64,000 bases of DNA from Betaproteobacteria bacterium (GTDB lineage: Bacteria; Pseudomonadota; Gammaproteobacteria; Burkholderiales; Casimicrobiaceae), in assembly GCA_016716425.1 (NCBI GenBank), contig JADJWJ010000004.1, positions 292,190 through 356,189 of the forward strand, written 5' to 3'. This document shows, piece by piece, positions 52,960-61,696 of this stretch. The notes under the pieces were generated by a model. That model saw only the letters and a program-made list of their open reading frames with translations, did no database searches and had not been told where the DNA came from. The stretch's first letter is position 1. Each line of letters starts with the position of its first letter. Both the position numbers and the translations under genes were made by a program.

Positions 52960-53685
52960 ATGATCCGCGCCGTCCTGTTCGACCTCGACGACACGCTCGT
53001 CGACCACCGCGACGCGACGCGCGCGGCGCTGGCGGGTGTGCGCGCGAGGTTTCCCGCGTTCGCGGCGATGCCGCTCGACGAACTCGCCGCGGCGAACCAG
53101 CGCATCCTCGAGGCGCTGCACACCGACGTCGCACTTGGACGGACGACCGCCACCGATGCGCGCATCGAGCGCTATCGCCGGCTGTTCGCCGCCGCCGGCC
53201 AGCCGGACGGCCGCGCGGGCGCAGCGGCGGAACTGCACCGGCGTACGTATGTGGCGGCACGGCGGCGCGTCGACGGCGCGCTGGAACTCGTCACCGCGCT
53301 GCGCGCGCACGTGCGCGTGGCCGTGGTCACCAACAACACGGTCGCCGAGCAGCGCGAGAAGCTCGCGAGCTTCGGCTTCGCGCCGGAGATCGACGCGCTC
53401 GTCACGTCGGAGGAGGTCGGCGTCGCCAAGCCGGACGCGCGGATCTTCAACGCCGCGCTCGCGCGGGTCGAGTGCGACGCGGCGGCCGCGGTCATGGTCG
53501 GCGACTCGTGGCACCACGACGTGCTCGGCGCCGTCGCCGCAGGCCTGCGCGCCGTCTGGTTCAACCGTCACGGCGGCGCCCACCCGGACCCGTTCATCGC
53601 GCCGCAGATCGAGTCGTTCACGCCGACGGAAACGGTCGCGGCGGCGCTGCTCGCCGCCAGCCGCGGCCGCCCGGCCGCCCTATAA
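52960..53685 (+). CDS. HAD-superfamily hydrolase (subfamily IA)
   Basis: 241 residues from the ATG at 52960. Motif I is FDLDDTLVDH near 7-16, motif II VVTNNT, motif III K in VAKPDARIF, motif IV MVGDSWHHDVLGA. Helical cap of the YjjG/PynA or noncanonical pyrimidine phosphatase-like type between motifs I and II. Cytosolic phosphatase of small molecules; substrate not evident. Stands after the typA element. Its TAA stop lies inside a TATAAT sequence. Confidence 0.85.
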   Translation: MIRAVLFDLDDTLVDHRDATRAALAGVRARFPAFAAMPLDELAAANQRILEALHTDVALGRTTATDARIERYRRLFAAAGQPDGRAGAAAELHRRTYVAARRRVDGALELVTALRAHVRVAVVTNNTVAEQREKLASFGFAPEIDALVTSEEVGVAKPDARIFNAALARVECDAAAAVMVGDSWHHDVLGAVAAGLRAVWFNRHGGAHPDPFIAPQIESFTPTETVAAALLAASRGRPAAL

Positions 53686-53695
53686 TCCGGCGGCC

Positions 53696-53857
53696 ATGGC
53701 CGCCCCCGCCGGACCCGTCGAACTGACCCCCGCGCGCGTCGCGTACACGGCGACACGACGAGCGCTCGTCGGCGAGGCGGGAGTCGCGGTCGTCGTGATC
53801 ACTTCCTCGCCGAGCCGATGTGTCTCAACCCGCACCGCCGCGGCGGCCCGACGCTAG
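53696..53857 (+). CDS. Short ORF behind a TATAAT box
   Basis: 53 codons starting 10 nt after TATAAT (53681-53686). Opens MAAPAGPVELTPARVAYTAT; the rest is of ordinary amino-acid use. No family recognised and no ribosome site. Perhaps the start of a gene whose remainder has been lost. The following 90 bp to 53946 show nothing. Confidence 0.25.
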   Translation: MAAPAGPVELTPARVAYTATRRALVGEAGVAVVVITSSPSRCVSTRTAAAARR

Positions 53858-53946
53858 GCGTCGCCGCGCAGGTGCACGGCACGCTTGAGCGCCGCCGGTC
53901 CGCACGCCACGGCTGTGCGCGGAGCGAGGACCGTGCCGCTACGGCA

Positions 53947-56331
53947 CTACCATGGCACGCGGGTACCGGTGAATGTCGCGCTCGTTATTCCGCTACGCCG
54001 CTCCGGCGGATACGCGTAGAGCAGGTCCATGGTCAGCGTGTTTCCGGCCACGGTTCCCGTCCCGTGGAAATCGCCATCGAACGGATTCCCTCCACACTGG
54101 CTTGCCACCACGCGGATCTGCATCTGCGTCGGGTCGTTCGGGCTGATCCTCGCCCTGAAGCACTTGCCACTGGTGGTGGCGAGGGCGTACAGCCAGTCGC
54201 CGGGACCCGTCCGCTGCGTAATGTAGAACGTGTCGGGCCCGGAGTCATAGCACCGCGGGTACGGATAGTTCACGCAGAATGTGTACAGGCCTGTGAATGC
54301 GCCAACCGGATCGAACGCGGGTGGCGGCGGCGGCGGTGGCGGCGGTGGCGGCGGCGTGCCCGATGCCGTGATCGCGAAGCAGTCCTCGTTGCCTTCGGCG
54401 GCACCGGCGTAAGTCCAGTCGACGTGCACGCAGACCTGCTGCGGCGAGGTGCCGGTGGGAACGTCGTAGGTGAACGACGCCTCGCCGGAAGCGCTCGCAT
54501 TGGCTGCGGAGGGCGTCAGCGTGCCGACCTGCGGCGCCACCGCGAACGCGAGCGTGGGCTGCTGGTCCATGCCGTCGCCGGCGAGGCGCACGCGGAAGGT
54601 GGCCGACCGGCCGGCCTGCAGCGAGGCGAGGTCGGCAACGTAGCTGCCGCCCGCGAGGTGGGTGAGCTCGGTGCGGCTGCGCACGTCGCGCGAGAGCTGG
54701 CGCGAGACGTCGAAAGCGTCGAGCGACGGGTCGACGGCCTGCGCGGCGAGGCGCGCGTGTGCCTCGAGGTGGCCGCGCGACCCGCCGTCGAGTCCCGCGA
54801 TCTCGACCTGCCGCGACAGCGTTCCGGTGCCCACCACCTCGTTGACGAGGTTGGTGGGGCCGCCGACCGAGTTTCGCGTTTCGTCGACTTCGAATACGAG
54901 CGGGATGTCGCGACGCGGCAGCCCCGACGCGAACAGTACTCGGGCCTCGAGCCGGATCGTGTTGCGCGGTGGGCTGCCGCGCGCGAACGCGGGCGGGCCA
55001 TCGAACCGGTCGATCTCGACGTGCATGCACTGGAACACGAGGTCCTGGCCATTGGCGAGGTCGGGCGCGACGGCGGTAAGGTCGAACACGCCCTCGTCGA
55101 CCAGCAGGATGCCGGCAAGGCGCGTCGTCTCGCGGACCGGCGCGAACGGGTCCGGTTCGGCGCCGGTGCAGGTGGCGAGGATGCGGCGGGCGTGCGTGAT
55201 GGCCACCAGCCGCGCAGTGGTCCGCCGCGCCGCGATCACCGGCGCGAGCGCCTGCTCGCGGCCGTAGCTGACGACCATCGCCTCCCACGCCTGCCAGTCG
55301 GCGACGGCGAACTCGAAGTAGTCGAGGGGACCGGTCTGGGCGACGGCGAAGCCGTTCAACACCGCCTGGGACCACGCGTTGAGAGCCTGGTCGATCGTGG
55401 CGTCGAACTGCGCCTGGTCGATCTGCACGTTCGCCAGCGCGTTCAGCGCGACCGCGATCTGCTGCTCGGCGCGCGCCTGCGCGTTCGACGGCGAGAAGCT
55501 CGCCATGCTCGGGACACCGGCCGCGCTCGCGCTGCCGCCGCCGCTGAAGTGGCTGACGAGGACGGTCGCCATCTGTTCGTCGATCTGCCACGGCACGAGG
55601 TGCATGTCGACGCCGTCGCCTTCGTAGAGGAACGTGGCGAGGTCGGCGGCCGCGGTGCGCAGCGGCATCGACAGCGCGGCCGGCACGAGCAGCGTGAGTC
55701 CGCTCGGTTCCAGCTGGACGGCGTCGAAGACGGGGCCGAGGGGCGAGCCGGTGAGCGCGACCAGCGGCGACATCGAGATGGCGACCGGCGCGAGCAGCGC
55801 ACCGGGCGGGATCGCGAGCGTCACCGCGCCCACCGTCAGCACGCCGCCGGCCGGGCCGATGGTCTGCGTCACGGTGCGCGTGCGGTCGACTTCCGGCCGC
55901 ACGCGGCCGTCGAAGCGCACGGTGAGCGAGCCGCGGGCGACGATGCCGCCGGGATTCGTGACCTCGAGCGGCAGCGTGCCGACCGGGCTCAGGGCCGGCA
56001 CGACGAACTCCAGCCGCGAGCCGAGCGCGACGTCGGGCGTGATCGGCTGCCCGCCGAGGCGCACGGTGGCGTTGCGGGCGCCGAAGCCGTGCCCGGTGAC
56101 GACCACGCGCTCCGAACGGTTTGCGGGGTCGGGACTGACCGATTTGATCACCACCCCGTTCGCGACCGGTGCTGCCAGCACCGGCGCCCAACCCGCACCG
56201 GCGAGCGCGAGTGCGCCGGCGAGGCAGGCCCCTGCGGCCAGCGCGGGCAAGCGGCGCGCGCGTCGGGTGCGCGGCGGCGCGGGGCGCACCCGGGGGGCGC
56301 CTGTCGACAAGGCGGGACTCACGGTCGTCAT
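53947..56331 (-). CDS. Secreted IPT/TIG and ZU5-like domain protein
   Basis: 794 residues from the ATG at 56329-56331 (8 nt after GGAGG; an ATG two codons earlier is too close). Long Arg-rich signal region with hydrophobic core ALAAGACLAGALALAGAG. IPT/TIG domain with IKSVSPDPANRSERVVVTGHGF-like opening (in parts), then a ZU5-like segment GGVLTVGAVTLAIPPGAL. A central helical region (ARAEQQIAVALNALANVQID) and Ig-like strands follow. Twelve prolines near residue 660 link a separate C-terminal domain of about 125 residues with six Cys. A probable surface or envelope protein; function unknown. Confidence 0.75.
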   Translation of the reverse strand: MTTVSPALSTGAPRVRPAPPRTRRARRLPALAAGACLAGALALAGAGWAPVLAAPVANGVVIKSVSPDPANRSERVVVTGHGFGARNATVRLGGQPITPDVALGSRLEFVVPALSPVGTLPLEVTNPGGIVARGSLTVRFDGRVRPEVDRTRTVTQTIGPAGGVLTVGAVTLAIPPGALLAPVAISMSPLVALTGSPLGPVFDAVQLEPSGLTLLVPAALSMPLRTAAADLATFLYEGDGVDMHLVPWQIDEQMATVLVSHFSGGGSASAAGVPSMASFSPSNAQARAEQQIAVALNALANVQIDQAQFDATIDQALNAWSQAVLNGFAVAQTGPLDYFEFAVADWQAWEAMVVSYGREQALAPVIAARRTTARLVAITHARRILATCTGAEPDPFAPVRETTRLAGILLVDEGVFDLTAVAPDLANGQDLVFQCMHVEIDRFDGPPAFARGSPPRNTIRLEARVLFASGLPRRDIPLVFEVDETRNSVGGPTNLVNEVVGTGTLSRQVEIAGLDGGSRGHLEAHARLAAQAVDPSLDAFDVSRQLSRDVRSRTELTHLAGGSYVADLASLQAGRSATFRVRLAGDGMDQQPTLAFAVAPQVGTLTPSAANASASGEASFTYDVPTGTSPQQVCVHVDWTYAGAAEGNEDCFAITASGTPPPPPPPPPPPPAFDPVGAFTGLYTFCVNYPYPRCYDSGPDTFYITQRTGPGDWLYALATTSGKCFRARISPNDPTQMQIRVVASQCGGNPFDGDFHGTGTVAGNTLTMDLLYAYPPERRSGITSATFTGTRVPW

Positions 56332-56403
56332 GGTCATGTCCTCCCGGTGCAGGTGTGTCTGCTGCGGCGCGGCGTCTGACGTACGTGTCCCGCGCCGAGG
56401 CCG

Positions 56404-56586
56404 TCAGGTCGAATCCCAGGGCCGGTCGATCTCGAGGAAGCCCTCCGCGTCGGGGAGCAACGTGACGTGGCTGCCCGCCGCCACGAAGCGCGCAGCAATG
56501 CCCCGCCCGCCAGTGCCGACGCCGATAGCCGCCGCGCCCCGCGCCGTCGCCGTCTCCGCAGTTGTCGTAACGAGAGGCCCGAGCAC
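56404..56586 (-). pseudogene. Remnant of an NAD(P)-binding oxidoreductase
   Basis: 60 codons from a GTG. AAAIGVGTGGRGIAARFVAAG followed by HVTLLP resembles the N-terminal Rossmann G-x-G-x2-G of F420/NADP oxidoreductase-like proteins (AIIGTGNMGRGIA...). It ends abruptly at DRPWDST with no remaining domain, so a truncated relic is likely. Confidence 0.4.
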
Positions 56587-56609
56587 GTGTCGGGTCCGTT
56601 GCCCGCGCG

Positions 56610-57365
56610 TTAGTAGCCGCGTGTCCTTATCGGCTCCGGAAAAGCGGCTGGCAAATCGATCAGGTATTCCAGGGCGTAGGCCGTCGCGGTCCCCGCTGCC
56701 CGCGTGCAGTCGGAACCGAAGCCAGCGGAGCGATAGGCAATGGACTCAGGTGTCGCGGCGGCCACCCAGAGAACGCCATTCAGCGTGGCGGAGTGACGAG
56801 AAGCCCCGAAGACCTTGTTGCCCCGGATATAGGGAGTTCCCACGCAATTTATCTCCGTGTAATAGATGTACGTCGGCCTGTCGAGGAAACGATAGGCGTG
56901 TTCGTCGGTTACCTCGACCTCGGCGCCCGCCAGTTCGCCCTGACCGTTGACGGAGACGAGGGCGATGCCAGAGGGTCGACCAGTGCCATCGGCGCCGACG
57001 TAACCCGCGGACAGGAACGTCGCCCCGTTTGCGGCGACGAAGACCCACCCCGGCCCGGGCAATCCTTCGGGTCCGGCCGGTCCGGCGACGCCTTGCGGTC
57101 CCTGCGTTCCCGCAGGTCCTGCCGGCCCCTGTGACCCGGTGGGTCCGACCGGCCCGGCCACGCCTTGCGGTCCCTGCGGCCCGACCGGCCCCGTCTGGTT
57201 CCACGTCATCGGCGCCTCGTTCGCCTTGCACGCTCCGTTGTTGGCGAAGCGCATGTTGCCGTCGTCGTTCTTGACGCATACGCGAATCACCGTCGGCGCG
57301 TGCGCTGCGACACCGGTACCGATGGCCATCGCAGCCGCCGCCAGTACTATCGAATCGAGTCTCAT
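56610..57365 (-). CDS. Bacterial collagen-like secreted protein
   Basis: 251 residues from the ATG at 57363-57365. Signal peptide to about 22. A short N-terminal domain with two Cys ([20 protein letters not shown]) precedes about 16 Gly-X-Y triplets ([19 protein letters not shown]...) at about 59-105, then a globular C-terminal domain of about 145 residues with two Cys ([21 protein letters not shown]). Forms a trimeric triple helix if like other bacterial collagens. Exported, probably to the surface. Divergent from a broken CadC-like regulator. Confidence 0.85.
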   Translation of the reverse strand: MRLDSIVLAAAAMAIGTGVAAHAPTVIRVCVKNDDGNMRFANNGACKANEAPMTWNQTGPVGPQGPQGVAGPVGPTGSQGPAGPAGTQGPQGVAGPAGPEGLPGPGWVFVAANGATFLSAGYVGADGTGRPSGIALVSVNGQGELAGAEVEVTDEHAYRFLDRPTYIYYTEINCVGTPYIRGNKVFGASRHSATLNGVLWVAAATPESIAYRSAGFGSDCTRAAGTATAYALEYLIDLPAAFPEPIRTRGY

Positions 57366-57602
57366 CTTCGCCCCCTGTTGATCGTTCGGTCGCGTGCCGC
57401 TCCGGTCCGCGCGGCACGACTGCGCGGCACGCCTGGGCGCCGCCAGTCCGCACGCCGTGAATGTGTTAGGGCGATGTCGTAAAGTCCGCAGGGATTTCTG
57501 ATATTTTCCTTAGGGCGGCCGGCAAGGCCGCGACGCCAGCTCCGCGGCCGAAGCGACCTTGAGGCGCGGGGAATGGGCGAGGGCCTGCGCGTGGGTTCGA
57601 CG

Positions 57603-57935
57603 ATGCCATGCCACCCGGCCGAAGTCCGGGCGGATCCCGCGCGCCTGCGCGTGATCGGCCCCAACGGAACGTTCCGGCTCGAGCCGCGCGTGATGGACGT
57701 GCTGGTCACGCTGGCCGCGCGCGCGCCGGAGACCGTTGCGCGCGAGGCGCTCATCGACCTGGTCTGGGGGCGGCGCCGCGGTCGCCGACGGCGTCCTCTC
57801 GGGGTGCATCCCGCTTCTGCGGGACTCGCTGGGCGACGACCGCGCGCAGCCGCGGTTCATCGAGACGCTCTCCAAGACGGGCTGCCGGCTGCAGCCGCCG
57901 GTCGCGTACGTCGACGAGGCCGCGCCGGCGCGCGA
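57603..57935 (+). pseudogene. Frameshifted CadC-like winged-helix regulator, truncated
   Basis: Winged helix Trans_reg_C domain: RADPARLRVIGPNGTFRLEP then VMDVLVTLAARAPETVAREALIDLVWG in one frame, continuing as AAVADGVLSGCIPLLRDSLGDDRAQPRFIETLSKTGCRLQPPV (read in parts) in the +1 frame. The shift falls in GGGGG at 57766-57770; removing one G restores the frame. After ~57935 the sequence joins the middle of DUF2891 in yet another frame, so the regulator also lost its C-terminus. Confidence 0.7.
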
Positions 57936-58582
57936 GGCGCTGGTCGGAGGCGGTCGTGCCGCTGGCGCGGACATTCGTGCGACGGTTCGAGGCGTACCTG
58001 CCGCAACAGCGGCATCCGATCCGCCACGGCCTGCACGCGAACAGCGCGTTCGGACTCGTGTTCGCGCTCGACTATCCACGGTCGGCCGGCGCGCTCGCGC
58101 TCGCGGCGGCCTGCTTCGTCGCGGCGAACGGGTGGTTTGCCTCCGACCGCGATGCCCCGGTGAGCTGGGAGCCGTCGGGCACGGACCTTCTGTCGCCCGC
58201 GCTGATGGAGGCGAACCTGATGCGGCGTGTGCTGGCGCCGGCCGACTTCGCCGAGTGGCTCGACGGCTTCCTGCCCGGACTCGCCGGCGCGGCGCCGCCG
58301 GCGCTCTTCACGCCCGCCGCGGTCGGCGACCGGTCGGACGCGTACCTCGTGCACCTCGACGGCCTCAACCTCTCGCGCGCCTGGTGCATGCGGGAGATCG
58401 CCGGCGCGCTTCCTGCCGGCGATCCGCGGGCGGGCGTGCTGCGCGCCGCGGCGGACGCGCACGCTGCCTCCGGAATGGCGGGCCTCGACGCTGGCGACTA
58501 CGCCGGCACGCACTGGCTGGCGACGTTTGCGCTGCTGGCGGCCACGCCCGAGACCGCTGCCGGGGATGCGGCTGCCTGCTAG
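57936..58582 (+). pseudogene. DUF2891 gene lacking its N-terminal third
   Basis: Frame reading AVVPLARTFVRRFEAYLPQQ, HPIRHGLHANSAFGLVFALDY, WEPSGTDLLSPALMEANLMRR and VHLDGLNLSRAWCMREIAGAL matches the middle and end of DUF2891 proteins to the natural TAG stop. About 130 N-terminal residues are missing and no start codon precedes the homologous part. rmuC starts 12 nt after. Confidence 0.65.
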
Positions 58583-58594
58583 ACTTCCCGCACG

Positions 58595-59992
58595 ATGACC
58601 GAGCCCGTCCTCTACGCGCTGTTCGCGACGCTCTGCCTGCTCGTCCTGCTGGCGGCCGCGGTCCTCTGGCGGATCGCGGCGCTCGCGCGCGAGCGCGACG
58701 AGGCGTTGCGCGAGAGCGTGCGCGCGGCCGCCGACCTGCGCGCGAAGCTCGACGCCGTGGTCACTCAGATCGCCCACGTCGAGCGCGACATCCGGCAGGA
58801 CCTCGCCAACACGCGCGCCGAGCAGGGGCACGCGGCGAGCGGACTGCGCACGGAGGTCGGCGGCGCCATCGGCGCGTTTCGCGAGAACACGCAGCAGCTG
58901 CTGACCGACATGTCCGGGCTGCAGCAGCGGCAGCTCATGGGATTCGGCGAGCAGCTCGCCAAGCTCACGGTGTCCAGCGAGCAGCGGTTCGAGGCGGTGC
59001 GCGTGGCCGTCGAGCAGCGGCTCGACGCGCTGCGCGCCGACAACGCGGCGAAGTTGGAGCAGATGCGCGCGACCGTCGACGAAAAGCTGCAGACCACGCT
59101 CGAGCAGCGGTTGGGCGATTCGTTCAAGATCGTCTCCGACCGGCTGGAGCTGGTGCACAAGGGCCTGGGCGAGATGCAGACGCTCGCGACCGGCGTGGGC
59201 GATCTCAAGCGCGTGCTGACCAACGTGAAGAGCCGGGGCGGGTGGGGCGAGGTGCAGCTCGCCACGCTGCTCGCGGAAATGCTGAGCCCCGGGCAGTACG
59301 CGCAGAACGTCGCCACGCGTCCCGGCCGGAACGAGCGCGTCGAGTTCGCGATCCGCTTTCCCGGCCGCAGCGAGGATGGCGCGCCGTGCTGGCTGCCGAT
59401 CGACGCCAAGTTCCCGCTGGAGGACTACCAGCGGCTGCAGGAGGCGATCGAGCGTGCCGATGTCGCCGCGGTCGAGGCGAGCCGCAAGGCGCTCGAGGCC
59501 TTCTTCCGCGACGAGGCGAAGAAGATCCGCGACAAGTACGTCGAGCCGCCGCACACGACGGACTTCGCGATCCTGTTCGTGCCCACCGAGGGCCTGTACG
59601 CGGAGGCGGTGTCGCGTCCGGGCCTCGCCGACGGCCTGCAGCGCGACTACCGCGTGATGCTCGCCGGCCCGATGAACCTCGCGGCGATGCTCAACAGCCT
59701 GCAGCTCGGCTTTCGCACGCTGGCGATCGAGCAGCGGTCGACCGAGGTCTGGCGCGTGCTGGGCGCGGTCAAGACCGAGTTCAACAAGTTCGGCGACATT
59801 CTCGCGAAGACCAAGGAGAAGTTGGACCAGGTCGGCAGGACGCTGGACGACGCGGGGCGCAAGAGCACGACGATCGCGCGCAAGCTGCGCGACGTCGAGG
59901 CGCTCCCCGAGGGCGAGGCGGACCGGCTGCTGACCGGCGACGCCGGGCTGGTCCTCGACGCGGAGCCGCTGCCGCCGCCGGACGCGAAATAG
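58595..59992 (+). CDS. rmuC: DNA recombination protein RmuC
   Basis: 465 residues. N-terminal membrane helix (about 8-28), a long coiled coil (about 35-200) and the RmuC nuclease-like domain: GGWGEVQLATLLAEML near 211, LPIDAKFPLEDYQRL near 270 and LFVPTEGLYAEAV. Limits inversions at short repeats in E. coli. mtfA starts 13 nt later, so the two are likely cotranscribed. Confidence 0.95.
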   Translation: MTEPVLYALFATLCLLVLLAAAVLWRIAALARERDEALRESVRAAADLRAKLDAVVTQIAHVERDIRQDLANTRAEQGHAASGLRTEVGGAIGAFRENTQQLLTDMSGLQQRQLMGFGEQLAKLTVSSEQRFEAVRVAVEQRLDALRADNAAKLEQMRATVDEKLQTTLEQRLGDSFKIVSDRLELVHKGLGEMQTLATGVGDLKRVLTNVKSRGGWGEVQLATLLAEMLSPGQYAQNVATRPGRNERVEFAIRFPGRSEDGAPCWLPIDAKFPLEDYQRLQEAIERADVAAVEASRKALEAFFRDEAKKIRDKYVEPPHTTDFAILFVPTEGLYAEAVSRPGLADGLQRDYRVMLAGPMNLAAMLNSLQLGFRTLAIEQRSTEVWRVLGAVKTEFNKFGDILAKTKEKLDQVGRTLDDAGRKSTTIARKLRDVEALPEGEADRLLTGDAGLVLDAEPLPPPDAK

Positions 59993-60005
59993 CGCGAGCG
60001 CGGGG

Positions 60006-60794
60006 ATGATCACGGCACTGCGCCGCTGGCGCCAGCGGCGGATCCTGAAGACGCAGGCGATCCCCGAAGGGCTCTGGCGCGACGCGCTGGAGGCGCTGCC
60101 GTTCCTCGCGATCTACCGCGACTCGGAGATCGCGCGCCTGCGCGAGAAGTGCGTGCTGTTCCTGGCCGAGAAGAGCATCGTCGGTGCCCGCGGCCACCAG
60201 GTGACGCCGCGGCAGCGCGTCGTCATCGCGCTGCAGGCGTGCGTGCTGGTGCTCAATCTCGACCTCGCGTTCTACGACGGCTGGGAGAACGTAATCGTCT
60301 ATCCGGACGAGTTCGTGCCGGGGTGGGAGTGGGAGGACGAGGCGGGGGTCGTCCACACCAACGACGAGCCGATGGCCGGCGAGGCGATGGAGGGCGGCCC
60401 GGTGATCCTGTCGTGGGCGGACGTCGAGGCGAGCCAGGACTGGGACGCCGCCGGGATGAACCTCGCGATCCACGAGTTCGCGCACAAGATCGACATGCGC
60501 AACGGTGCGGCGAACGGCTGTCCGCCGCTGCCCGCCGAGATGCCGCCGCACGTCTGGAAGCGGACGATGCTGGCCGCGTACGAGCACTTCCAGGCCCGCG
60601 TCGCGCGCGGCGAGCGGACCGCGATCGATCCGTATGCGGCCGAAAGCCCCGCCGAGTTCTTCGCCGTGCTCTCCGAGGTGTTCTTCGTCGAGCCGCGGCT
60701 GTTGCGCCACGAATACCTCGCCGTGTACCAGCAGTTCGCGCGGTTCTACCGGCAGGAGCCCGCGGCGCGGTCGGAGCTGCTCATGGATGCGTGA
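60006..60794 (+). CDS. mtfA: Zinc peptidase MtfA
   Basis: 262 residues. Metallopeptidase with HEFAHKID: zinc ligands H156 and H160, catalytic E157; a downstream AESPAEFFAVLSEVFF supplies the third ligand. In E. coli MtfA binds the repressor Mlc and affects glucose PTS genes; here a more general role is likely since no PTS is visible. Followed by the composite hairpin element at 60801-60913. Confidence 0.93.
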   Translation: MITALRRWRQRRILKTQAIPEGLWRDALEALPFLAIYRDSEIARLREKCVLFLAEKSIVGARGHQVTPRQRVVIALQACVLVLNLDLAFYDGWENVIVYPDEFVPGWEWEDEAGVVHTNDEPMAGEAMEGGPVILSWADVEASQDWDAAGMNLAIHEFAHKIDMRNGAANGCPPLPAEMPPHVWKRTMLAAYEHFQARVARGERTAIDPYAAESPAEFFAVLSEVFFVEPRLLRHEYLAVYQQFARFYRQEPAARSELLMDA

Positions 60795-60800
60795 GGCGTG

Positions 60801-60845
60801 CGGGTACGAATTGCGGGAGGAAAGCACTCCCGCAATTCGTACCCG
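60801..60845. terminator. Perfect 19-bp hairpin after mtfA
   Basis: CGGGTACGAATTGCGGGAG (60801-60819) pairs exactly with 60827-60845 around GAAAGCA. Starts 6 nt after the mtfA stop. No T tract. Partner of copy B at 60851. Confidence 0.85.
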
Positions 60846-60850
60846 GAGAA

Positions 60851-60913
60851 GTCAGCACGATCGGCTTCGGGCGGCCGGGCGCCGCTCGTGTAGCAAAGGC
60901 AGGAAGCGCGCCG
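60851..60913 (+). other. Candidate structured element, copy B
   Basis: GTCAGC, stem CACGATCGGC/GCCGCTCGTG (60856-60865, 60881-60890; 9 of 10 paired) closing loop TTCGGGCGGCCGGGC (60866-60880), then GCAA-GGCA-GAAGCGCGCCG. Loop identical to copy A, stem different but still paired. The rest of the 60795-61135 spacer holds only the repeat at 61025-61122. Confidence 0.6.
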
Positions 60914-61024
60914 CCGCCTCGATGGATGGTTGGCTCCACGACCCTGCAGGTGGCGTCGGCGCCCGCTCCTCGCAGAACGCGCCCTGCGCGCCCGCTTCGC
61001 CCGCTCGGAATGGCGTCCCGCAGG

Positions 61025-61122
61025 TCGCTTCGCTCCCGTTCGCCGGGACGAGGGAGCGAAATGGCGCTATCCGGCGACCAAGACTCCTGTCCTCGCCGGA
61101 CGCAGCAGAGAGGTCGGGGTGA
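61025..61122. repeat. Partial copy of the CACCCCGACCCTC-type element
   Basis: TTCGCTCCC ... GGGAGCGAA hairpin plus GGTCGGGGTGAGGGG at the right end, resembling 33556-33671. Confidence 0.55.
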
Positions 61123-61135
61123 GGGGCGCGTCGCG

Positions 61136-61696
61136 CTACGCGCCTGAAGGACGCACCGCCGACTTCGGCCGGAACGCCTTGCACACGTCGTCGTTCGTCT
61201 CGATGTACGGTCCGCCGATCAGGTCGATGCAATAGGGCACGGCGGGGAAGACGCCGTCGAGCGTCTCCTTGATCGCCTTCGGCTGGCCGGGCAGGTTGAG
61301 GATCAGCGCGCGGCCGCGGACGACGCCGACCTGGCGCGACAGGATCGCGGTGGGGACGTACTTCAGGCTCACCTGCCGCATCTGCTCGCCGAAGCCCGGC
61401 AGGACCTTGTGCGCGACGGCGAGTGTCGCCTCCGGCGTGACGTCGCGCGGTGCGGGGCCGGTGCCGCCCGTGGTCAGCACGAGGTGGCAGCCGGCGACGT
61501 CGACCAGGTCGACCAGCGTGCGCTCGATCACCGGTTGTTCGTCCGGGATGAGCCGCTGCGCCATCTTCCACGGCGACTTCAGCGCGGCGGTGAACCACTC
61601 GGTGAGGCCGGGCAGCCCGCGGTCGACGTAGACGCCGGCGGAGGCGCGGTCGGAGATCGACACGAGGCCGACGAGCAGGGTCGGGTCGGGGTTCAT
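61136..61696 (-). CDS. mog: Molybdopterin adenylyltransferase Mog
   Basis: 186 residues. Adenylates molybdopterin before molybdenum insertion. Signature LVLTTGGTGPAPRDVTPEA near 72-90 and NLPGQPKAIKETL near 133. The ATG overlaps the darP stop (4 bp). Gene order mog-darP-pmbA is common in Burkholderiales. Confidence 0.93.
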   Translation of the reverse strand: MNPDPTLLVGLVSISDRASAGVYVDRGLPGLTEWFTAALKSPWKMAQRLIPDEQPVIERTLVDLVDVAGCHLVLTTGGTGPAPRDVTPEATLAVAHKVLPGFGEQMRQVSLKYVPTAILSRQVGVVRGRALILNLPGQPKAIKETLDGVFPAVPYCIDLIGGPYIETNDDVCKAFRPKSAVRPSGA

